Part shown: positions 56,211 through 64,000 of the stretch, in pieces
Layout: every line of letters starts with the position of its first letter
How positions within the stretch are numbered: the stretch's first letter is position 1
From: Phyllostachys edulis
Taxonomy: Eukaryota; Streptophyta; Magnoliopsida; Poales; Poaceae
NCBI GenBank assembly: GCA_036346405.1
Contig: CM070548.1
Location: 71,395,739-71,459,738 of the forward strand
Length of the DNA stretch: 64,000 bases
Direction: 5' to 3'
Position numbers and translations under genes: made by a program
The notes under the pieces: generated by a model
Databases searched by the model: none
What the model saw: the letters and a program-made list of their open reading frames with translations, nothing else
Told to the model about the DNA's origin: nothing

Positions 56211-56734
56211 ATCCTCCATATACGGTCACAAAAACATGTCCTTTCGGACATAGACACGATCTCTAAAATACAACTTTGGCCAGTTAATTTCTATTGCGAT
56301 ATATTTACAAAAACAAGTAAAACTATAACACTCCTCCGGTCACAAAAGAAATCATTTTGAACATTGACACGGCCTCCAAAATACAAATTTACCATTCATT
56401 TTATATTATAATATATTTATAAAACCTATTAAAGTCATAATATTATAAAAGTACTTTTCAAGACAAATTTATACATATCTCTTTTATCTGTTCATTCTAA
56501 ATGTTAGAAAAGATATTGAGAGCCAAAATTTATAAAGTTTGATTGCATGTTACCCAAAACGACTTCCTTTTATGTCCGTAGGGAGTATTATGAAAGTATT
56601 TTTTGAGAAAAATCTACACATATGATTTCCATGTGCCCAACCTAAATATTTAAAAATATATTGATGAACAAGGTTTCAAAAGTTAGGTTGCATGTATCTC
56701 AAAATGATAAGTTTTATGACTAGAAGGAGTAGCG
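56211..56734. mobile_element. Stowaway-like MITE, split by a second one
   Basis: The outer copy starts at about 56211 (ctccatatacggtcacaaaaacatg) and ends near 56730 (agaaggagta). Its two halves match the corresponding halves of the inner copy, such as tgagaaaaatctacacat against caagacaaatttatacat. Ends of the CTCC...GGAG kind and TA flanks indicate a Tc1/mariner-derived MITE. Confidence 0.65.
56331..56585. mobile_element. Inner Stowaway-like MITE
   Basis: It begins CTCCTCCGGTCAC and ends TATGTCCGTAGGGAG, an imperfect inverted repeat of the CTCCCTCCGT type, with AT-rich sequence between. It lies inside a related copy at 56211-56734. Confidence 0.7.
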
Positions 56735-57340
56735 TTGTGTGTCTTGTGATGAGGTGGTGAATGCATAAATCGGTGGCGGTGGAGAGACTATAGCTACCCA
56801 ATAAGTTGTTGGCGGTTTTGGGGCGGTGGTTGAGAAGAGGGCAACAAGGGGTTGGGATGGGGATAGTGCATCAAGTATATGATGAGTCACCAAGCGTAAA
56901 AAATGGGAAGCATTGCGAGGGAGCAATTTGGAAGGCTGCGGGGGAGGCGGGATGTTGTGGTTGGCGGGTGGTAAGATGATGAAGAAGAAGAGACATCTAG
57001 AAAGTGAAAATGGCTTGGATACGTGCGGATATTGCTCTTTCCATTGGATTTATAGGCGGATCACGGATACATATTGGGTTATTCGGGATACGGACGCGAG
57101 GCGATTCGAGGTTGGAAGCGAATAAAAATACCACGAATATTGCATGCATACATAGAGTAACATATATTCAACCAAACCACACATGAGTACATCATGATGG
57201 TATAACTCTCACATCAATGGTGCCAGGTACACCTACATTGATCAACTTACTGAGCAAACGATCCATAAATCAACAAACATCAAATAGGAGTATAGGACTA
57301 GCGGACAATTTGTTTGTAAAGAAAATGGGCTTGAACCCTA
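56735..57340. other. Unassigned DNA
   Basis: I see no recognisable coding, RNA or repeat feature. Frames at 56720-56926 (minus) and 56913-57125 (plus) lack coding character. Confidence 0.4.
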
Positions 57341-58820
57341 TATTTGTTAGCTAGAAAGACATCTCACGGAAGCGAAGCGATGAGATCGAGCAGTGATTCT
57401 TGGCGGTCGATTAGCAAGTACTTCCTCAAAACGAGTCTTCACCAAGGTAAGTGTTGATGTGCACCACATAGGATGACTTCTCACTTTGGTTGAGATTGTG
57501 CGACAACGTTGTGGTCTTTGGACTTGAGAGCGATGGCAAGTTCTTGCAATCGCCACCACCTTCCTTGCACCACCCTTGCTTGCGATTTAGATACTCTACA
57601 AAACATCACACCAAATTCCCATTCCCATCAAATCGATAAGACAACGACAATGACGACACTCTCTCTTCCTCTCCGTAGTACCAATCAAGAACTCTAAGTA
57701 TCAGAGATGTACTCGTAAGGACTCGAACTCAATCCACAGTGGTTGTCGGGGTAGACTCGAACAAGAAGGCGGTGATCTCCTCCCGGAGACTACCTCATTG
57801 AGCCCTCGGCTTCTTCATCGGCCCGGGAGGTTCTTGGTGGTGACATGGCGGAATCTCTCTTGAGATATAAAAATGCAACCCATGAAATAAAAGGCTAAAA
57901 CCAAAATTGCAATGAAAGCAGATAGGCGAAACGAAAATTGTGGTTTTAGGGCCATAGAACAAAAAAACCATGGATTGGATGTGTCACCCTTGCCTTGAGT
58001 GATCGAGCTCGACTGATATGGGGTCGCTTAGATCTTCTCGACGTAGGATTAAGATACTCATGTGTAGCCTCTCGAATCGTACTAATCCCCCGTTACCAAT
58101 GCAGGAGCTAGCACTCTTTAATTTGTAAGAACACACGTGCTGGACTTCACGACCACCAAGCAAAGCCCCATTGCACTCCTAATTCCCAGCGGAAAGGTTG
58201 AGCGATCTCAATTTGCGAAGAATTCTCAAATTCCCTCAAGAACATGGTTCGGTCATGCTTGGAGAAACAAGAACTGAAATCAATCTATTATCAAAAATAC
58301 CATCGTCCTCCTCTGTTTACATGAGCATGAGGATATTTATAGTGTACGAATTGGTGGCTTCCAATCAGGTTCGGCCAACAATCCGAATTTAACTCAAGTG
58401 GGTCCACCAAACCAAAACAATTAACTAAGACTCCATCAGACAAACGTGAGTCATGTTCAGAATATGGTGATGTGGTTCGGCCATCTATCTCAACGTGAGT
58501 CTGACCTGTGTTCAACTTGGACCGGTCGCCCCATGGACTTTGAGTGTTGATCCCCATGGCTTCTTGGCCTGTTGAATGGATGTGTGTTAAACTTGCTTGA
58601 CTTGTGTTAGGTAGTGTAAGCCTTCCTCCTTGTACCTAAGTATGCATAAAATACTAGAATTAGGTAGTAGCAAATTCTCATCAAAATTATGCTCTTTAAA
58701 GAACAAGTTCTTTTTGTTGTTGTAGTTTCTTTGCTCGTGCTCTTATAATCGGCCTGTTGGTTCAATGAGAGGAGATGAAGGGGCAAGTTCAACGAGGATA
58801 TACGCATCATCCTCACCCTT

Positions 58821-59806
58821 TTAAAAAGGTAGTCCTCGACTCTGTATTATCTTCCCAAAGAATGGTAACAAATCGGCAACATTAAAAGTTGTACTTACAC
58901 CATAATCATCGCCCGGAAGCTCTATCTTGTATGCATTATCATTGATCTTGGCAAGTACTTTAAAATGACCATCACCACGGGGCAATAATTTTGACTTACG
59001 CTTCTCTGGAAAGCATTCTTTGCGAAGGTGTACCCACACTAAGTCACCTGGTTCAAATAGCAATATCTTTATAGACTTGTTAGCATTAGAAGTATAAGCA
59101 TGTACCTTGTTTTCAATTACCTCTTTAGTCTTTTCATGGAGTTTTTTCACAAAATTAGTACGCGTCGAAGCCTTCATATTAGCACGTTCTTATAATGGAA
59201 GGGACATCAAATCAAGTGGTGTGATCGCTTTGAAGCTATACACCACCTCAAATGGACACAATTGAATAGTAGAATGCACTACCCTATTATCATAAATTCA
59301 ACCTTGATGAACAATCCTCCACTCTTTTAAATTCTTTTTATCATTGTCCTCGGCAACATTGAGAGTGTCTGAGTTCACCACCTCCGTTTGTCTGTCGGTT
59401 TGTGGGTGACAAGTTGTTGAAAAAACAACTTTGTCCCAAGCTTGGGCCACAAATTTTTCAAAAGTAGCTCATAAACTTGACATCATGATATGAAACAATA
59501 GTTTTGGCATGCCATGCAATCTTACTATTTCACTGAAAAACAAGTTGCTCTTATGACAAGGAATAAAATGAGCCATCTTAGAGAACATATCACAACTACA
59601 AAAGCAGAATCCTCCCTCTTAGTCCTAGGCAATCATAAAACAAAATCTATGCTAATATCTTCCCAATGTGCACTAGGGCTGAAAGTGGAGTATACAAACC
59701 ATGTGGATTAAGTTTGATTTAGCTTTATGGCATGTGATACATCGTTGAACAAACCTCTCGGCGTCACGTCGCATCCTTGGCCAATAGAAGTGATCACCAA
59801 CATCAT
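58821..59806 (-). pseudogene. gypsy-B integrase, 3' part
   Basis: The last frame (58821-59177) contains FEPGDLVWVHLRKECFPEKR, KSKLLPRGDGHFKVL, INDNAYKIELP and STFNVADLLPFFG, the C-terminal integrase of a large grass gypsy group. Upstream, in broken frames, are FSTTCHPQTD (59390-59430), EIVRLHGMPKL (59495-59530), SKMAHFIPCHKSN (59540-59580) and HFYWPRMRRDAERFVQRC (59740-59795), including the zinc-binding cysteines. The frame is cut at 59806 by the solo LTR and resumes at 63000. Confidence 0.85.
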
Positions 59807-62800
59807 TGTGACGACCCAACACGGGGGGCACTGAGAGGTCTCCAAGACCTCAGGAAAGTCCACAGGACCTCTAGGATATCATGAGCCTCTTGGTAGGACC
59901 GCCAAGACCATCCCAAGAGGTCGGTGGGACCGCTGGAGGTTTGGGGGCTTTGACAGAGGAGGTCTGAAACCTAAGACCTCCCTAAGCACCACACTCGACA
60001 GGGATGTCCTTGAGGGCCAACTTGAGGAGGTTGTGGGGCTTGGAAAGGCCTCAAGTCCTTGTGACCAGAACCAAGTCCCAAGGATCAATGGCTAGTTCAC
60101 CAAAGCATACACAAGTGGCAACATACATCCCGCAAACTTTATTAACACAAAAGAGTTGATTACAATATTTTGCTTACAAGCCAGACAAAACAACGTGCAA
60201 TGAGAAACAAAAGTCAAGTCCATCAAATACACCACAGGCAATTGGCTGGAAATCGGGCTAGTCGTCTTGCGGTTCATCCTCCTCATAGTCCTCTCCTGCT
60301 CAATGATTAATCTAGTAAGAATGAGCACAACAACCGTGCTCGCAAGTTACACCCGTCAAATAACAGAATGACATGCATAAATGGGCATCTCACAGGAAGG
60401 CATAATATGGTTGATTTGCATAAAGCCAAGTTTCATTTAAATATAACTACTAAGTTCCAAGGCAGTTAACAATAATTAAAATTCATTTTCCAAAATCTCA
60501 GTTTTCAGTTGGATAACATTCATCACAAGTGGTGAAGAATACCCTCCTGTCACAAGGCTACCCGCCCATAACCAAATGGATAGAAATCCAAAATCAGCTT
60601 CACAAGCCCTTTGAATATAAAACCAAGATCTAACTTTGAGTGACTTTGCTAGCATGTCCATAACTGTGGACACGGCTATTCGAATAGTTTTACGCTCTAC
60701 AGAGGTTGTACACTTTACACACATGACATGATTCATCTAGTTTGTTTGGCATTCGTCAATGCCACCTCTCACTACCGAAGGTAAGAAGTCTAGAGTTTAT
60801 GACAAGGCCTTTACAATGCATTGTTCCCATGACCCCTCCTCACTAAGGTTTAGCCCCTTTGGACTAGCCATCGCGAGTTGAGGGCCTCTCTCGCCATGAT
60901 GGGAAAACACAGGTTATGAAAGACCACCCACACATAAAAGTGGAACAACCGCGGTAGAACTTTGCAAATTAATTAGCCAGGTCCCACACCCCATTCTGGA
61001 GACATGTGGTTGTACGGTGAGGCAAAGCCCATTATAGGCATAGCAAGTTGCGGCTCAAAGAGCCGGTCCTCAATTGACTAGGCGACTTCCACAGAACCCT
61101 GAGCCTCAACTCTGCAGAGTTGAGCTCGTGCATGGACATGCACCAACCAAGCAATCAATTCGCCCCAGTCCAAACCAATTTTCTATTTGTTTGCTTTTTA
61201 TAAACCTTTTTACAAAACTCTATGACAACCCAATGTCATGGATTAAAACGTTTGACACATGGGTCTTTCGCAGTGAAATCTCCCAAAACAAGAATTGATC
61301 TAGGCTTAGCTAAGCATCAAGTTTTGCAATATCTCTAGTCCATACTATTGTATCAACTAGGTTTTCATCTAGGGTATCAAGGGTGACAGGACAATAGCAA
61401 GTTTGGCTGTACAAAAAATTGCAGGAATATCTAAGAACTTAAAAACAGGGATTAAATTATTTGATTCCAAATATACATGCAATATTTAGTTGAAGCTGAC
61501 ATAAATAACTTGAAATACTGGGTTCAATATGATCAAGGGTATGACTTGCCTTACTCAAAGGCCTGGGTGTCTTCTTCTTCCTCAAAGAACTCTTGTTCTT
61601 CGGTGCCTTCGTAATCTACACGGTGGAAAACAAAACAACTCAAATAGAGCTCAAATAATATCCAAGAACTCCAATAGAATCTGAAATAAAACCAACAGAG
61701 AGGCTAGGTGATCGGGGAGGTCAAGGAGCTTCTTTGGAGGAGATCCGAGGCTTTAGAGGGAGGTCCAGAGAGCTTGGAAGGAGGTCTAAGGGCGTCGGGT
61801 GAGCGAGAGGGAGATGAGAAAAGGTAAAGAGGAAGGGCTGCCTAAGCTTATATAGTCAGAGTCGCCGAGATTGCCCAAGAGCTCTCGGGCTCAAAAGTAA
61901 GTGAAGGAAATGATAGAAGTAGGTAAAATATGAGACAAAAGATGGCCCGGTGCTGCCAAAAGGTGGTAGCATTTAATGCGACACAACAAGCATTAAATGC
62001 TACACAACAGACAATAAATGTTTTGAAGACTTCCAAGTGCAAAGGACATGGTCAAAGGATAAAGAAAGAGGTCGTGACTGACAAATGAGGCCAGTCAAAG
62101 CTCAAGGGGGAGGTCCTGCGGAGACCTAGAGGAGATCGCGAGAGGTCGGGAGGTCTGACGGTCGGATCCTGAGAGGAGGTCTGACGTCGGATCCTGAGGA
62201 GGTCCTAGCAGTCGAGATCCACAAGGGAGGTCTTAATGGCCAAGATTGAATTAAGGGATGTCTGACGGCTAAGATCTCTAAAGGTGAGGTCTTAACGGTC
62301 AAGATCTAATCAAGAGAGGTCTTGGCTAAGACCTCCAAAGGAGGTCTTAACGGCCAAGATCTAATCAAGGGAAGTTTTGACGGCTAAGATCTCCAAAGGA
62401 AAGTCTTAACGGTCAAGATCTAATCAAGAAAGGTCTGACGGCTAAGATCTCTAAAGGGAGTCCTAAAAGACACGGGGAGGTCCAAATAAGTTCAAGGAGG
62501 TTCAAGGAGCACGGGAAGGTCCAATCACTGGTTTTGAGAGTTTTCGAGAAACGAGAATACCGCAGCTTGGGAGCGGTACCACCGCTCTCCGGTAGTTCCG
62601 GTTGCCACAAAGCGGTATGGAATTTCCATAACGTATGCAAAGATCAAAACCAATGGGAAGTCCAAATGGACATAGAGAGGTTCAATAGAGCAGTGAGTTC
62701 AAATGAGCTTGAGGAGGTTTAGACCGGGGTGGTCTAAGCCGAGAGAAGAATCAAAGTGGGAGGTCTAGACCTAAGGAGGTGCGGACCAAAGATGAACAAA

Positions 62801-62994
62801 ACAAGCACGGAAAGGAGAGATCACCAAAACTCCAACAAATCCAATAGACCAATAGAGAGTCTTTAGTTGAAGTTTGAGTTAGTCAATTGATATCCATTCT
62901 AAAAATTCTAAGTTAAGCTTTGAATTCTCATCAAAACAAAATGGTTCTTTTTATTTTGAAATTTTCAAAAAAGCTCCAAAATCAGGGTGTTACA
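59807..62994 (-). mobile_element. Solo gypsy LTR (copy 3), 3188 bp
   Basis: It starts TGTGACGACCC and ends GGGTGTTACA; on the minus strand it starts TGTAACACCCTGATTTTGG. A perfect ATCAT duplication flanks it at 59802-59806 and 62995-62999, and no internal gypsy sequence is attached. It shares blocks with copies 1 and 2 (gctagcatgtccata...gtggacacggctattcgaatagtt; gcaagttacaccc). It lacks their GC-rich island and has instead a G/A-rich region with tandem repeats, so it is a distinct subfamily. Confidence 0.9.
62226..62465 (+). repeat. 55-59-bp tandem repeat in solo LTR copy 3
   Basis: Four units contain gaggtcttaacggNcaagatctaatcaag followed by ggtctgacggctaagatctctaaag. Shorter related pieces (aggtctgacggtcggatcc) occur from 62150. 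Each unit is itself made of two related half-units. Confidence 0.85.
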
Positions 62995-62999
62995 ATCAT

Positions 63000-64000
63000 G
63001 TATGTTTTCTCTCTCCCAAAATGTCCCATCAATCCACCGACATGAGATTCCTGTAACAATAACAAACGCACAGATAAATCTAGAACGCATAGTTTGTTAG
63101 CACGAAAGAGAAACCCATCATGAATATGGTATTTATCCCATCCTTTTCCATGTTTGCATTTATAATATGGTGCGGAAAATTCATGATCGGAAGCATATAA
63201 ATATTTCAAACTCTCTAATCTGGGTACTTTTACTTCCAACTGAGTTAACAGCACATTCTTTCGAGATAATGCATTAGCTACCACATTCTCTTTGCCTTTC
63301 TTGTATTTAACAATGTTTGAAAAAGTTTCAATGAACTCAACCCACTTAGCGTGTCTACAATTTAGTTTAGCTCGCCCCTTCAAATATTTCAAAGCTTCAT
63401 AATCAGAATGAATGATAAATTCTCTAGGCCAAAGATAATGTTGCCAAGTCTCTAAAACACGCACAAGAGCATATAATTCTTTGTCATAAACATGATAATT
63501 CAATTGTACACCGCTAAGTTTGTCACTAAAGTAGGCAACAAGTTTTCTTTCTTACATCAAAATACCATCAATACCTATTCCACTAGCATCACATTCAATC
63601 TCAAAATTTTTAGTGAAATCAAGTAAAACAAGCAATGGTGCTTCATTCAAACATCGTGTTAATTCAGCAAAGGCTTTATCTTGTGATTCTCCCCCATTTA
63701 AAAGCAATACCCTTTTTAGTTAATTCATTTAATGGGGCAGCAATGGTGCTAAAATCTTTCACAAAATATCGATAGAAACCAGCAAGCCCATGAAAACTAT
63801 GAATTTGATTAACATTGATAGGAGTAGGCCAATTTCGAATAGCTTCAATTTTGATTCATCTACTTCAATTACATGAGCTAAAACAACATAGCCTAAGAAC
63901 ACCACTTTGTTTGTGCAAAAAGTACACTTCTCAATATTAGCATACAATTGTCCAGTTCTTAGCACTTCTAGCACTTGTCTAATGTGTTCAACATGTTCTT
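63000..64000 (-). pseudogene. gypsy-B reverse transcriptase end and RNase H
   Basis: At 63759-63974: LRTGQLYANIEKCTFC and VFLGYVV, the connection after the RT palm; a frame change follows. At 63000-63503: NYHVYDKELYALVRVLETWQ, HYLWPREFIIHSDYEALKYL, KYKKGKENVVANALSRK, then VRLLLLQESHVGGLMGHFG, which begins the integrase zinc-binding arm. The part between 63504 and 63758 is in shifted frames. Confidence 0.85.

Larger units (their letters stand above)
57350..64000 (-). mobile_element. Ty3/gypsy element (gypsy-B), continues past the right edge
   Basis: Minus-strand reverse transcriptase, RNase H and integrase lie in gypsy order from the right edge leftward, with integrase cut in two by a solo LTR (59807-62994). 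After the integrase end (58821), ITRARAKKLQQ-like residues close the polyprotein; there is no chromodomain. A 3' LTR is expected to the left and may span roughly 57400-58620. A minus-strand TATA (ctataaatatcc near 58330-58342) supports this, but the ends are not defined. Confidence 0.75.

Noticed and set aside
1..64000. tRNA, rRNA or microRNA genes
   Set aside because: I looked for tRNA-like clover-leaf landmarks, rRNA blocks and long near-perfect hairpins; the only strong hairpins are the transposon inverted repeats already listed.

Overview
The window is nuclear DNA of a flowering plant, almost certainly a grass (Poaceae). The evidence is spliced genes with GC-rich 5' ends, Stowaway-type MITEs, nested Ty1/copia and Ty3/gypsy elements carrying chloroplast-free nuclear sequence, and small GRF zinc-finger proteins of the kind that are abundant in grasses. 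The species cannot be named from sequence alone. Transposable elements fill most of the window; only three host genes are convincingly present.

Layout. 1-8277: a minus-strand copia element (copia-1), split by a 3.3-kb solo gypsy LTR (3749-7079, target duplication ATGAC). Copia-1 itself interrupts the 5' end of a GDSL esterase/lipase pseudogene (8278-8607). 8731-8994 is the 3' LTR of a second minus-strand copia (copia-2), whose body resumes at 20226-24850. Between those two parts lies an 11.2-kb Mutator-like element (9018-20215) with terminal inverted repeats and a 10-bp target duplication. It contains the 3' half of a Tekay-type gypsy (10050-about 15713), three GRF zinc-finger genes or pseudogenes, and four kinds of tandem repeat. 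25905-36512: a badly decayed plus-strand Tat-type gypsy with two LTRs, a primer-binding site, pol remnants, 3' tandem repeats and an antisense coding-like region. 37600-39473: an intact four-exon gene for a small basic protein. 40379-41670: a convergent minus-strand BET-family gene with an NET domain but no bromodomain, and one frameshift. 43011-43597: a hAT-type MITE. 43987-54826: a 14-exon minus-strand gene for a CMP-sialic-acid/nucleotide-sugar-transporter-like protein. Its intron 9 carries a 6.2-kb copia (copia-3, target duplication CTCCC), which in turn holds an inverted piece of another copia. 55333-56734: an element with long inverted repeats beside the transporter promoter, and two nested Stowaway MITEs. 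About 57350-64000: a minus-strand gypsy whose integrase is split by another solo LTR (59807-62994, target duplication ATCAT).

The three host genes show no sign of acting together. The small basic protein is probably nuclear, the BET protein a chromatin-related factor and the transporter a Golgi membrane protein. The most unusual item is the Mutator-like element with its cluster of GRF zinc-finger genes. A second point to check is that the transporter reading frame is broken by three single-base deletions, two of them in the same short sequence context. That pattern fits either recent gene death or systematic base-calling error in the assembly.
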